Assembly (NCBI GenBank): GCA_963924555.1
Contig: OZ004588.1
Coordinates: 2,790,001 to 2,854,000 of the forward strand
Reading direction: 5' to 3'
DNA length: 64,000 nucleotides
DNA from: Crambe crambe
Taxonomy: Eukaryota; Porifera; Demospongiae; Poecilosclerida; Crambeidae
How positions within the stretch are numbered: the stretch's first letter is position 1; the number at the start of each line of letters is the position of its first letter. This document shows positions 22,558 to 33,721 of the stretch, in pieces. Below the pieces are notes generated by a model. The model worked only from the letters and a program-made list of their open reading frames with translations, was not told the origin of the DNA and searched no databases. A program made the translations under genes and the position numbers.

Positions 22558-22924
22558 GTAATCATCAATCCTTCTCATATTTGTCTGTTGGATCCAAGCA
22601 GCCCTTACTTGCTTTCACATGTGATTTCCTTTTGATGTGGTTTTAAACATTGATATTATGTCTCAACCACCCCCACCCTCTGCTCAAGCCTCTTTGTGAT
22701 TGTATGTACTAGCATGTGTGTGGATTCATGTCCTCTATGCCTCCCCTTTATAAGCTGCCGGTGCTTTATGTGGAATTGGCTCAGAAGGTATAAATATTCC
22801 TATTGCTTAACAATAAGGTGTTGATATGTCACCTATATGCAGTGCATCACATTTTTATAGGTACGTATAATCAGTACGTCTTTTGATTGCCCCTCACTCC
22901 CTCTATATATTGTCCCATCACACT

Positions 22925-23020
22925 TTGTCCCTAGCATGGATAGTGCTGAGAGAGAATTCGTAGCCTCATGGCCCACCACTGTCAATCTATGGTATGTTTT
23001 GAGATAGACTATTCTGTTTT
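22925..23020 (+). repeat. Array block C (MDSAERE-type) and followers
   Basis: The block CCATCTCACTTTGTCCCTAG followed by CATGGATAGTGCTGAGAGAG recurs near 22936, 35313, 36222, 38165, 43803, 47124, 59404, 60944 and 62568, with looser versions elsewhere. In several copies the ATG frame reads MDSAEREFVDL. CCTAG before it looks like an acceptor. A further block, TGACTTTCTAATGTTGAGAC then CCTTTACCCA, follows at a near-constant distance. The frames are broken in most copies, so I treat it as a conserved repeat block rather than a gene. Confidence 0.4.
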
Positions 23021-24447
23021 CGACTTCTGGTGGTGAGACCCTTTACCCATTTTCGATGTTGTATAATCATTTTGAACCTTCTCTTGCTTAAATTCATGTA
23101 GTCGTTTGTGACATTATATAATGAACTTTGATAGCATAATTGTAAACCACCAAATTATCCATCCACATGGAAATCTGTGCATCATAATTATGACTTTAGC
23201 TTCTCCAGGTTGGAAAAACTTGCACCTCTGTACTGACATCAGTGTCACATTGATTGATCCCTCTCTCACTTGATAGGGTTCTTGTACCATCTGAATGTCT
23301 GGGAACCTACCCACATGCAAATTCAACTCCCTTCACCCCTTAAATATGAGTTGCATGCATGAAGGAAGGACTCGGTATTGTCGGTACATCTTCTAATTTC
23401 CCCTCCCCTATATATTGTCCCATTTCTGTCAGTAGTGGGGTGAATACGAGTTGCTTGCATGAAGGAAGGACTCTCTCTGATTGGTATAATTGGTACATCT
23501 TCTAATTGCCCCTCCCTCCCTTATATATTCAGTTTGTCCCTAGTATGGAAGCACTGATGGAGTTAATAGATGTGAACACCTCATTGCCCACCACTGTCAT
23601 TCTATTCGACTTTCTAATGTTGAGACCCTTTACCCAGCTAATGTGTATAGAGTGGCAGTACAGGAACTTGACTTTGAGTGTTGAGGTGTCTCTCCAGAGA
23701 AGTTGTAGCACTTTCAGTCGATATGATCGTTCCTTTCTGTTTCCCTTTCTATTATCAAGCCAGTATGTTTTTAGGTTGAGAATGAATTTATTTTAGGAAG
23801 GTGTGCTCTAATATGAATCCATGCATAGTCCGAGCATGTTTCAACTAACCTTAATTAAACCCAGAAAGTGCTGAAGTCACGGGAATGTAGAACCTTGAGT
23901 ATTAGATGCTCTGTGTGCCCTCCAGATCAGGTTTTACTCTGGGGCTATCACATGTTTAACACACACACACACTCTATAGGGTTTCATACGAATCTTCCAA
24001 TCAGGTGGGACCACTTGAAGCCCCTCTCCCTTCAAAATAATTAGTAGCAAAGCCATTAAGAGACCACCTCTATTTAAAGACTACATTTTCCACTGTATAG
24101 CTACATGAATTCTTATCACCACATCATCTCAAGAGAGAATGCAAGTATCAGACATCATGCAATAAGCTTCAGTCCCAAGTTGTATGTATCAATGGAGCAT
24201 ACGGACAATACACTTATTAACCCTTTGCTTGGTAAAGTCTTGATGAAGTACGTATGGTGGGCATTATTATGTGACAGTATCAGGTAGAAATCCTTAAATC
24301 ATGCTTTTAATAATGATACTATCACAAGCTTTGTCATTTAAGGTATTATTTGTGGTGTGGATGACCATCAATCCCTTACTTGGTCACTTTCCTTCCACTT
24401 GTGATTTTCTTTTGATATTTTTTCTTGAGCATTGATATTGTATTTCA

Positions 24448-24450
<3 letters not shown>

Positions 24451-24524
<74 letters not shown>

Positions 24525-24550
24525 CCCCCCCCCCCCCCCCCCCCCCCCCC
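24451..24550. repeat. (TC)n microsatellite followed by a C tract
   Basis: TC repeat 24451-24522 followed by about 28 C. The Ser/Leu and Glu/Arg ORFs across it are artefacts. Confidence 0.95.
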
Positions 24551-25377
24551 TGCCTCTTTGAGGTCGTAATGAACTATATATGTACCAACATGTGGAATCA
24601 TGTCCTCTATGCCTCTTTTCCAGCTTCCCCCTTTAGAATACAGAAGGTATCAATATGCCAACTTTATGTCCCAGTCAGAGGTACATATAATCAATACGTC
24701 TTCTGATTGCCCCTCCCTCCCCCTATAATGCTGTCCCACCTCACTTCATCCCCTGCATGCATGTATAGTGCCTATGTAGAGTTTGTAGACTTGAGCACCT
24801 CATGGCTGGCCGGCCCACCCCTGTCATCTGGATGACTATATTCTGCACTTGTGACTTTCTAAAGTTTGCCCACTATAGCCTAACTTGCTAAGGAAATGGA
24901 GTGGTGTATCCTCATAATAGCACTTTCAGTCAATATGAGTTTCTATTTTAATATGAATCCCTTTCTATTGTCCTGTATCAAACCATATTAGTTGAACTTA
25001 GCCTAGGAGGGTGTGTGTAGGCCGAGCATGTTTAATATCAGCCTGTCCGTCATGAATCACAAAATCATTCCGTTTCAGCTGTCATGCAATGTAAGTAAAA
25101 TTATCAATTTTAGACCTAATCACCTGATTAAGATCTTTAAGTAAGCACCGTGTGTGTTCCAGACAGATCCTGTTATTCCATGGAAGACTGCAAACTGAAT
25201 AAAGTGTGTGATATTATCTGATAAGCAACTCTGAGACGTTGCATTTTTCAGTAAAATTGTATGCTCTTTGTATATATAGAACCTTCCTCCATTTAAAGAT
25301 CAGACATGTGTGTTAGTGAACTGGAAGAGGTTAGAATCTCTTCCAGAATTGCATGCTCAGCTGTGGATTGCAGTGAT

Positions 25378-25516
25378 CTTGCAACATGAAATTCAGAACA
25401 CCAAACCAAAATTTACATAGCTTCCTTTTAAGTAGCCCAACTTTAAAGCCACAATTAAGTCCTTTAAAGGAGGCTATGTAAATTTTGGTTTGGTGTTCTG
25501 AATTTCATGTTGCAAG
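25378..25516. mobile_element. 139-bp fold-back MITE, copy 1
   Basis: CTTGCAACATGAAATTCAGA and its continuation to TTACATAGC are mirrored by an inverted arm ending TTTCATGTTGCAAG. The arms are about 50 bp, with a short loop (AGTAGCCCAAC..CACAATTAAG). Copies lie at 28179 and 49221. Confidence 0.85.
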
Positions 25517-25579
25517 ACCACCTCCACTTTTTTTTTCATTATTCTAGCTAATCACTGTATATTGTGTATGCAATTACAG

Positions 25580-25650
25580 AATGAGATGATGAAGTCCTCA
25601 AGGAAGAGGAGCAGTTGTAATCATCGCTCTGAAAGAACAAACCCTTACAG
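25580..25650 (+). CDS. Array exon A copy 2 (71 nt, open)
   Basis: The borders are AATTACAG|AATGAG and CTTACAG|GTAACC. The only open frame reads EMMKSSRKRSSCNHRSER..NPYR, a strongly basic Ser/Arg peptide that looks like a nuclear-localisation or RNA-binding linker. The exon recurs at least twelve times in the array with the same splice borders. Whether it is translated, or is a 5' UTR exon, cannot be told from sequence. Confidence 0.45.
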
Positions 25651-26301
25651 GTAACCATCAATCCTTCTCACCTTATGATGCTTGTACTGTGTTTCTTTAA
25701 GGTCCATAAAGGAATTCCTTTTTGATGTGGTTTTTTTAGAGCATTGTTATTGTATTTCAATCACCTTCCCTCCCTACAAGCCTCTTTGTGTACTATAATG
25801 TGGAATCATACTCTTATCCTGCCTTTTTAGAAGGTGCCAGTACATTAAGTTTTCCAAGTCTCAAATGATATCAATACGCCATCTTTTTCCATCGTAAACT
25901 CCTGTGCAGACCATAAAAAAAAAATTATTTTTGGTGGTTTTACTATATCTAGTATTGGACTTTAGACTGAAGTAAAGGGTCCCTATGGGTATGTCAACCA
26001 TGTGGTCCCATAACTATCACATTTGCACATTAATACAACATCTTATATAAAAGTAGCACCCTACGCTGGTGGAAACTATTTTGTCCTGCACTTACTGGGT
26101 ATGTATTGTTTGATTCTTTATTCATTACTGATGCAGTCACCTAAATCCAATGTCCTATACAACAGTTCCATTGCACAGAGAATGCCTTTGAAGTGGTTAC
26201 AGGACAAACATGTCTAGAAATAAATGACTCCCATGATAGTACCTGACACTCTGTAGTGGTATAATGTACATGTGTGGTATTCCCCTCTGTTTTCTTTACA
26301 G

Positions 26302-26811
26302 ATGCTTCAGCTAAAGGAAAACTGAAACATTTTCAACTTGGTTGCTGCTGATTTTGTTGACTCTACCTCCTCTCCCCTCCTCCCTCAGAGATTGCCTCCT
26401 CAATAAAAGGGTCCAGCTGGTCCTTACTGAAGAGCACTTGCACCCATGGATTCTGGATCAACTAAAGGTACGTACATGGGGACTATTTAGAGTTATTCAT
26501 GTGCAGAAAGGTTTTACGTAATTTGGACCCTTCTATATCAATGTTGTGGTTAATGAGCTTTTGATGTGTGAGATAATCCCCACTCGCTTATATACCTCAT
26601 CCTGTTTCAATTCCAGTGTCCTCCCTCACACCTCCCAATCACTATGACTTGTAACTATAGGCTGTGAATTGATTAGTCATTAATGACCCTTTGACCTTTG
26701 CCCTTTCTAGGAGAGATGAGGGGTTGGTGTATCGTCACAAGAATCTGAAAATGACAAAGTCTCTCACTTATGGAGATTGTAACTCTACCAAGAACCAGTG
26801 GTGACTGATTA
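26302..26811 (+). pseudogene. Decayed copy of the array 3'-terminal exons
   Basis: It is colinear with the intact exons at 32769-33250. After CTTTACAG comes ATGCTTCAGCTAAAGGAA followed by a TGA stop. The middle exon (after CCCTCAG at 26387, ending AAAG|GTACGT at 26467/26468) has a one-base indel, and the terminal exon (after TTTCTAG at 26710) has lost the acidic frame. Another near-identical decayed copy is at 54141-54651. Confidence 0.55.
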
Positions 26812-27340
26812 GCCACACCCATGTGGCAACACCCACTTATATTGTAGTGGGTGTTGTCTTTCATCTTTTATAAAATATATCCATTATTTTGTATGAGAGT
26901 TCAGTATCATTATTTGATGTGACCAGTTGATACTTCATTGTCAAATTAATACTACACAATATCTAATACTTACACAAAAAGTTACAATAAAGTCAAAAAT
27001 AGCACTCCAGCAAGTCCAATGCAGTTCAATTTCAATGTGGTATGAATTCATCAGATGGTGTGGCAGAACAGATTGATTAGGCTGAATGTAAAAAGGTCAT
27101 CACCCTCAGTCGAATTGGATATCAGGTCATGTAGAAGCTCTATAGTGTGATTCATGCAAAGTAACACTTTTATTGTCTGGAGATGATGATCTGATAGCAC
27201 TTTTGAATGAAGGAGCCAGAATGATAATACGCAGGTATTCCTTGATTCTATGCCTTTCGTGTGGATCTTCCATTTATTATGCAGGAAGTATGTTATTTAT
27301 GACTGTACAATTCATGATACATGTATATTGCCAGGAGCAG

Positions 27341-27506
27341 TTTGCGCATGCGCAACCGGTTGCAAAGTGGCGGGCATTATTTAGCGTAGTAGACTGCGGA
27401 GTTTTTCTGAGGAGTGACTGTCGTCAACCCAATTGAACGATCGCGTAGGGCAGTGCTGTGAATAAGAAAACTAGTCTTGAGTCTTTGTGTACCTGCCTTT
27501 GGATCG
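27341..27506 (+). promoter_or_regulatory. Array 5' block 2 (putative promoter and first exon)
   Basis: The perfect 12-bp palindrome TGCGCATGCGCA, an NRF1-type site, lies at 27343-27354. It is followed by ACCGGTTGCAAAGTGG, CGGGCATTATTT and a donor ATCG|GTAAGC at 27506/27507. It is almost identical to 58531-58704. It lies ~0.5 kb after the decayed terminal exons at 26302-26811, so it reads as the start of the next array unit. Confidence 0.55.
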
Positions 27507-27547
27507 GTAAGCAATGAAAACTCTTGCTTCAGTGATAGCAGATCCAC

Positions 27548-27905
27548 CCTAATCTGGCGTAGCCAGCCCCGAGCGCCAAAGGCGCGAGGGTCTGGTGACA
27601 CATAATACTTGGACTTGTTCCGGGGCAGGAAGTGCCGGATGATGCTTCCAATTATTCATGTGTCACGATGACGCATTACGCGCGCAGTGGGCAGAACCGC
27701 AGGAACATCTCTCTTAGATAGAAAAGCATCCAACTGCTCAAACTTCAACCGCTATCCTATGGATTGGTACCCGAATCTAACAGCAGTTCTGTCGGCAGCA
27801 TCTTTCAGAGTTGTTGCAGAGCATGTGGCTATTTTAAATGAGGTCATCCAGTGGCGCGTGACGTCATTTCGCGTCACTAAACGTCAGAATACGTCACATA
27901 ATGAT
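27548..27905. mobile_element. GC-rich insertion, probable non-autonomous element
   Basis: It starts at TAATCTGGCGTAGCCAG, where the near-identical block at 58745 continues differently, and contains CGCGAGGGTCTGG and several GACGTCA/CGTCAC words near its end. CG-rich composition stands out from the surroundings. The right edge is uncertain. Confidence 0.4.
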
Positions 27906-28178
27906 TTCATTCATTTAGCAGATTTCTTGCTAAATGAACAAGTCCCTCCCTACAAGCCTCTTTGTATATGCTAGCATATGGAATCATAATCTTATCCTGC
28001 TTCACCTTTACTACATCATGTTTTCCATGGCTCAAAAGATATCGATATGCCACCCCTTTCCTCTATGCTGTCCTTTATATTCAGCCTCAATACATTTCCT
28101 ACTAACTCCTTCATATCCACCAACATCCTGTTGTCACATAATTATGTTAATATCCCATGCAGGAGAAATGCTACTGTG

Positions 28179-28317
28179 TTGCAACATGAAATTCAGAACA
28201 TCAAACCAAAATTTACATAGCTTCCTTTTAAGTAGCCCAACTCTAAAGCCACAATTAAGTCCTTTGAAAGGAGGCTATGTAAATTTTGGTTTGGTGTTCT
28301 GAATTTCATGTTGCAAG
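28179..28317. mobile_element. 139-bp fold-back MITE, copy 2
   Basis: Same palindrome as 25378-25516 with a few substitutions. It is inserted after GGAGAAATGCTACTGTG, very close to the point where the paralogous copy (29453) instead carries a hAT-like MITE. Confidence 0.85.
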
Positions 28318-28319
28318 AT

Positions 28320-28890
28320 TATTGTAATCCACTATACAGTGTGTTGTGGAACACTCACTTGTACTTATAATAACACCAACCACTTCACAGTACAGCTTTT
28401 CCACTGAGTGTGCACAAGTACATCACAACTAGAGAATTACTTTTTCTCCAGCAGAACAACAAAGTGAAAAGTGTAATTTGTTAATCAGCCAGTGAGTTGT
28501 GTACAGGTTATGCTCAATGTTCCATTTTCTTTCCTCTGGTATAATGTAATCAGTCTATTCAGAACTAGTGAAATTACCCTTCCACAGTTAACCTCATCAT
28601 ATTGATGGGGAGACCCCCTAAATTAGTGTTAGTTGTGTGTTGCTGTGTATTACTTACCTTATCATGTCATGTGTTTCCAATCACAATCCTGTTAATTTCC
28701 TCTGGATACCACATGCACATCCACTGGTTTGTGTGTGGAAATTCTTACTAATTGGGCAATGCATATACAGTATGTCTAGAAGGTATATTATCAAGCGACC
28801 TTTAAAAAAAGGGAGTATCTTATAGTAAAACACCAGGTAAGGGGTTGATCCTGTGGGTAAAAATGTATGGACAGTAATTCCAAGTACTCA
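28320..28890. repeat. Tandem duplication, left copy
   Basis: Matches 29610-30125: CACCAACCACTTCACAGTAC, CTCCAGCAGAACAACAAAG and GGGGAGACCCCCTAAATTAG in order, about 1.27 kb apart in the same orientation. Part is also found at 49600-49790 and 50565-50650. Confidence 0.75.
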
Positions 28891-29026
28891 GAGTACTTAT
28901 GTTGTATACAACATAATGAGCCCTTTAATGTGTGAGATAATCCCCACACACTTACCTCATCTGTTTCAATTCCGTCACATCTCCCAATCAATATGACAGG
29001 CTATCAGTATGTCTTCTTATTGTCCC

Positions 29027-29027
<1 letters not shown>

Positions 29028-29057
<30 letters not shown>
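29028..29057. repeat. C homopolymer of about 30 bases
   Basis: It replaces the 5' half of exon A copy 3. Length is uncertain in any sequencing technology. Confidence 0.9.
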
Positions 29058-29060
<3 letters not shown>

Positions 29061-29114
29061 CTCAAGGAGGAGGAGCACTTGTAATCGTCCCTCTAAGAGA
29101 CCAAACCCTTACAG
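29058..29114 (+). pseudogene. Array exon A copy 3 (5'-truncated)
   Basis: The 5' half and acceptor are replaced by a C tract (29028-29057). The remaining CTCAAGGAGGAGGAGCACTTG..CTTACAG|GTAACC matches the other copies. Confidence 0.5.
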
Positions 29115-29452
29115 GTAACCATCAATCCTTCTCACCTTATGATGCTTGTACTGTGTTTCTTTAAGGTCCATAAAGGAATTCCTTTTTGATGTGGTTTTTT
29201 TAGAGCATTGTTATTGTATTTCAATCACCTTCCCCCCCTACAAGCCTCTTTGTGTACTATAATGTGGAATCATGCTCTTATCCTGCCTTTTTAGAATGTA
29301 TCAATACGCCATCTTTTTCCATCCTAAACAAAGTGTTGATATACCACCCCTCCCATGCTGTTCAACATTTCCTACTAACTCCTTCATATCCACCAACATC
29401 CTGTTATCACATAATTATGTTAATATCCCATGCAGGAGAAATGCTACTGTGT

Positions 29453-29590
29453 CAGGGCTCACAATAACAATCAGTCACAGGACATTTGTCCAGTCATTTT
29501 CTGCCTTTGTCTGACCAATTTTTCTATTATAGTAAAACTGCTATTAGATAATCATGTGTGGACAATAATGTAGTGTTACTGTGAGCCCTG
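29453..29590. mobile_element. 138-bp hAT-like MITE, copy 1
   Basis: CAGGGCTCACAATAAC and GTTACTGTGAGCCCTG are inverted ends of the CAGGG..CCCTG type seen in hAT elements. The flanking octamers TACTGTGT and TTGTGTGT agree at six of eight positions, compatible with an aged 8-bp target duplication. Non-coding. Confidence 0.65.
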
Positions 29591-29609
29591 TTGTGTGTGT
29601 GTCCTACTA

Positions 29610-30125
29610 GTTGTCCAACTGTCACTTGCACTTATAATAACACCAACCACTTCACAGTACAGCTTTTCCACTTAGTGTGCACAAGTACATCACAACTAGA
29701 GAATTACTTTTTCTCCAGCAGAACAACAAAGTGAAAAGTGTAATTTGTTAATCAGCCAGTGAGTTGTGTACAGGTTATGCTCAAACCATTGAGTGTTCCA
29801 TTTTCCTCTGGTATAATGTAATCAGTCTATTCAGAACTAGTGAAATTACCCTTCCACAGTTAACCTCATCATATTGATGGGGAGACCCCCTAAATTAGTG
29901 TTAGTTGTGTGTTGGTTACCTTATCATGTCATGTGTTTCCAATCACAATCCTGTTAATTTCCTCTGGATACCACATGCACATCCACTGGTTTGTGTGTGG
30001 AAATTCTTACTAACTGGGCAATGCATATACAGTATGTCTAGAAGGTATATTATCCAGCGACCTTTAAAAAAGGGAGTGTCTTATAGTAAAACACCAGGTA
30101 AGGGGTTGATCCTGTGGGATGAGAG
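29610..30125. repeat. Tandem duplication, right copy
   Basis: Counterpart of 28320-28890, with a short CAAACCATTGAG insertion near 29782 and a deletion near 29912. Confidence 0.75.
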
Positions 30126-30129
30126 TACT

Positions 30130-31912
30130 TATGTTCTATACAACATAATGAGCCCTTTGATGCGTGAGATAATCCCTACACACTTACCTCAGCCTGTTTC
30201 AATTCCAGGGTCTTCCCTCACACCTTCCAATCACTATGACTTATAACTATAGGCTATCAGTATGTCTTATTGCTGCTATGGATAGTGTTGAGAAGACCTG
30301 TAGACCTGAACATCTTTCATGGCATATCCCTGTTGATCTAGAGGTTGTGACAGGGCTAGGGCATTGACTATTTGTGATTTTCTAATGTTGAAACCCTTTA
30401 CCCACTCTAGTGTATTGAGCGGAATTTGACTTCAAATGTTAAAGTGTCTGAAAATGGAATGGGAAAATATGCTGCACTTAGTAAGTGTTATCTGGATTTT
30501 TGAATCTCTTGATCAGCACTCTCACGTGTACCATATTTACTGTGCATTATTTAGAAGTTTGAGTATTATGACAGACAGATTAGACACAACCCTTTAGAGC
30601 ATATCCCCCATTGGTTGCTATGTACATATGTGAAATTCCTGCCAGGTTGGGACTGTCACAATTAATGACTACAGCACATACGTAAAGTATGACATAGTGT
30701 TAAGATATCATGTGACAGGTGGTGGGTTGCATAACCTCTCTACAAAGGACAAAAGGTTGGGTCCCAAGTGTGTCAGGTTCCACTGCAATAATCTCTATCT
30801 CAGTCCAATATGTCTTCTGATTGCCCCTCCCTCCCCCTAATAATTACATTGTCCCATCTCACTTTGTCCCTAGCATCACTTTGCATCTAGCATTGATAGT
30901 GAACACTTCATGCCCCACCCTTTTCTTTCTAGATGGTTTAACTTTCTATTGATTATACAGACTTTATATCATCCATTTAAAATTAATTAGAGTAGTAGCT
31001 TTGATAGAGATTTGAGGAGGGTGTGCTACTTTATGGATTCATAATACGAGCATGTTACTGATGGCCTTTTCCCCGTGGTAGTTTCATGGTAATTATTGTC
31101 AACCATGTAGTGGAGTAAATCCATAGTGGACCTTGCAGTTTTATTCTCTATCCATATGTAATCGACTGTCTTAAAATTGTATGATGATGTTCATGCACCC
31201 CCTTTCTCATATTACATATTGGTTCTTAATGATGCTCACCCTTGGAGGTACATAATACATTGAATGCTGCTCACCCACCTTCCTGTACTATTACATTGAT
31301 GCTCACATATTCTGTGCAATTTAAACCTCTTACCTCTATATCTTTGAATTAATGGAATGTCTTTGATGTGTGAGATAATCCCTACACACTTACCTCAGCT
31401 TGTTTCAATTTCAGGGTCTTCCCTCATACCTCCCAATCACTGACTTATAAGCTGTGAATTGATTATGGCCCTTAATGGATTGACCCTTTGACCTTTGCCC
31501 CATCTCATTTTATCACTAGCATGACATGGATAGTGGTTTATAGACCTGAGCACCTCATTGTTATTCTCAATTGTTGGTTGTGTCACCTCATTCTAATGTT
31601 GAGACCCTTTACCCACTCTAGTTGAGGTCACTTTCAGTCTATATAATTGTTCACTTTCTGTTTCAGTTCTCCTTTATATAGTATTGTAAAACATGAGCTT
31701 AGCTTCGATAGAGATTTGAGAAGGGTGTGCTAATATGGATTCACAATCCGAGCATGTTAGTGATTGTCTTTTTATTTTTCCGACTGAACCATGTGAATTT
31801 CCCCATAGTAACTGTTGTCAACTATGAAGTGAAGTAAATCCATAATGGACCTTGTAGTTTTTATTCTCTATCCATATGTAATCAATGGTCTTAAAATTGT
31901 ATTTCTAGGGAT

Positions 31913-31980
<68 letters not shown>

Positions 31981-32768
31981 GGTGGTGAATCCCCATATGA
32001 TAAGATCTCCCCTCTTTTTTATAAGTATTGTTTATGAAGTTCTTCAGCCTAATGTTTCTATTAACTATCAAGGCAGTGAGGATTATTACTTTTGTCAGTT
32101 GATCTAACAAATGACAGACCATTCAGAGAATTGTTAAGTCAATTGGTATTAGTGGTCTGACATCAAAGATAAATTTAAAACCTAGCACTCCAGTGATGTC
32201 GAAATTAAAGAAAAAGTTTACACCCAGTCATTTTTAGCTGTAGCATTGGCTATTGGCTAGCAGTGAGGCAAGTCTAAAGTAACCATAATTATAGTCTTCT
32301 GGACCCTCAGTGACAATTCTCATCATATGGACCTAAAGTATGACAAAAGTGGAAGTATGGCAAAAGTGGATATGGTCAGGGAAAATTTTTTCAGTGTAAA
32401 TCCTTGTAGAACCTTCCTCCATTGTGTGTTAGTGGTTTTATGAATTATGTGCTCAATGTTACTCCATGGTCATGAGTGAGTCTGTCTTTCATAAACTACA
32501 CCCATATAGTTCATCTCTTTATGTGTGTTGCCTGTGGCGAGTTTGCCAGTATTCTAAGTTTAGAGCAGTTGCACTAAAACTAGCCATAACATCTGTGAAT
32601 ATCATCCTTAGAGTTCCGACTTTCTAGCTGTGGTTATAATGACCTCAAGCTTTGCCCTCAGTCACCATAGTAGCAACAACTCTCAAGTTCCTAAAATGGT
32701 GAAACTCATCGACTTCATGCAATAACCTTTACATACATATGAAGTGTTTCCCTCTGTTTTCCATGTAG
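30130..32768. other. Array interior, no gene recognised
   Basis: It contains weak copies of array blocks: GAGATAATCCCTACACACTT at 30166 and 31372, TTGAGACCCTTTACCCACTC near 31600, and GAGGGTGTGCTA with CGAGCATGTTA near 31015 and 31720. It also holds the GT/G microsatellite at 31917. No uninterrupted coding frame. Confidence 0.4.
31917..31979. repeat. (TG)n followed by a ~31-base G tract
   Basis: TG repeat 31917-31948, then G to 31979. Same arrangement as at 13738. Confidence 0.95.
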
Positions 32769-32823
32769 ATGCTTCAACTTAAGGAATGGGAGCACAAACA
32801 TTCTGTGCTGATCTGCAAACTGG
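32769..32823 (+). CDS. Unidentified array gene, exon n-2 (best-preserved copy)
   Basis: The acceptor is TTTTCCATGTAG at 32768 and the donor ACTGG|GTGCTG at 32823/32824. The frame reads MLQLKEWEHKHSVLICKL and ends in phase 1; the final G plus AG from the next exon gives Glu. The first codon ATG may be an initiator or internal. It is followed by a 64-bp intron. The decayed copies at 26302 and 54141 have a stop in this exon, which makes the open frame here notable. Confidence 0.45.
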
Positions 32824-32887
32824 GTGCTGTTTGTTTTGTTGACTCCACCTTCCCTCCCATACCCTCCCCCTGATGTAACACCCACAG

Positions 32888-32962
32888 AGATTGCATCCCC
32901 CAATGAAGGGTTCCAGCTGCTCCTTATTAAAGACCACTTTCACTCACTATCGGATTCTGAAG
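32888..32962 (+). CDS. Unidentified array gene, exon n-1
   Basis: The acceptor is AACACCCACAG at 32887 and the donor TGAAG|GTATGC at 32962/32963; 75 nt, phase 1-1. The frame reads EIASPNEGFQLLLIKDHF and then HSLSDSE. No family recognised. All three consecutive exons share one open frame with phase-1 junctions, the same phase rule as the ROCO gene. Confidence 0.45.
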
Positions 32963-33161
32963 GTATGCAGAAAAGTCACTTTCATATTCTGTAGCTTCCT
33001 GTTTCGGTTATTTTGGACATTGTCTCGACCTTGATGTGGTTAATGGAATGTTAATACCCTTTGATGGATGAGATGATCCCTCCCAATCACTATGACCTAA
33101 ACCTATGGGTGTCCCTGTAATTAGTCCATGAATGACCTTTTGACCTTTCCATTGTACATAG

Positions 33162-33250
33162 GAGAGGGAACAGAAGTGGAGATCGTTGATGTATTTTCAC
33201 CAGAGTCTGAAGATGACACTTCAGAAACACTTCGCCAGCCTATACAGTGA
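33162..33250 (+). CDS. Unidentified array gene, last exon with acidic tail
   Basis: The acceptor is GTACATAG at 33161. The frame GEGTEVEIVDVFSPESEDD continues TSETLRQPIQ to TGA at 33248. The tail is rich in Glu, Asp and Ser, typical of a flexible acidic C-terminus. No clear AATAAA follows, but a T run (33365-33390) lies just beyond. The next 5' block begins within 200 bp, so units are arranged head-to-tail and tightly spaced. Confidence 0.45.
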
Positions 33251-33364
33251 TGACTACAGGACCACACCCACCTTTCATCTTTTTTTTTAATGTGTATGTT
33301 GGGTTGAGAGAGTTCAGTATCATTGTTGGTCATGTGATCAGTTGTGTCATTCTTGATAATCTTA

Positions 33365-33390
33365 TTTTTTTTTTTTTTTTTTTTTTTTTT
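33365..33390. repeat. T homopolymer
   Basis: About 26 T between the terminal exon at 33250 and the 5' block at 33424. Confidence 0.9.
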
Positions 33391-33547
33391 GGACATAATA
33401 ATTGCATAATAATAATCTTATAAGCTTACGCATGGGCATTATGATTTTAGGGGGTGGGGCAGGCTAGTCTCGCGCGGGCCAGACTCTCACAGTCGCGCAG
33501 GCTGCGCTGCGCTGGATATGGTGCTGGGTATTATTTGCATCAGTGAT

Positions 33548-33695
33548 TACACTGATTTGCAGGTCGGTTGTCACAAAAAAGGTCGTCAATTTGCACGCAT
33601 GCGTGTTGAATTCCATTGGTTTTGAATTGAGATGAACACGCATGCGTGAAATTTGACGACCCTTTTTTGTGACAACCGACCTGCAAATCGGTGTA
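33548..33695. mobile_element. 148-bp TA-flanked fold-back MITE
   Basis: TACACTGATTTGCAGGTCGG and onward form a nearly perfect inverted arm with the sequence ending CCGACCTGCAAATCGGTGTA; arms are about 65 bp. Each arm contains ACGCATGCGTG. The paralogous 5' block 1 (near 21655) has ATTTGCATCAGTGGATAGCA without the element, giving the empty site. Confidence 0.85.
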
Positions 33696-33721
33696 GCACA
33701 TGCAGATCTGTTGAGATGGAG

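Larger units (their letters stand above)
23500..25540. repeat. Segmental duplication 1, left copy
   Basis: It matches 47540-49370 over its length at high identity, including the CT microsatellite and the 139-bp fold-back element. The main difference is a block present here (about 24550-24715) and missing from the other copy, where the CT tract runs straight into CCCTCCCTC. Confidence 0.75.
25900..27545. repeat. Segmental duplication 2, left copy
   Basis: It matches 53741-55161 plus 58514-58750 at very high identity. The other copy is interrupted by a 3.35-kb nest of fold-back elements, so this copy is the empty site. Confidence 0.8.

Noticed and set aside
24368..24706. Leu/Ser and Arg/Glu repeat proteins on both strands
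   Set aside because: Translation of a CT microsatellite and a C tract.
27687..27974. 95-residue ORF in the GC-rich insertion
   Set aside because: No recognisable domain; it crosses from the insertion into array sequence.
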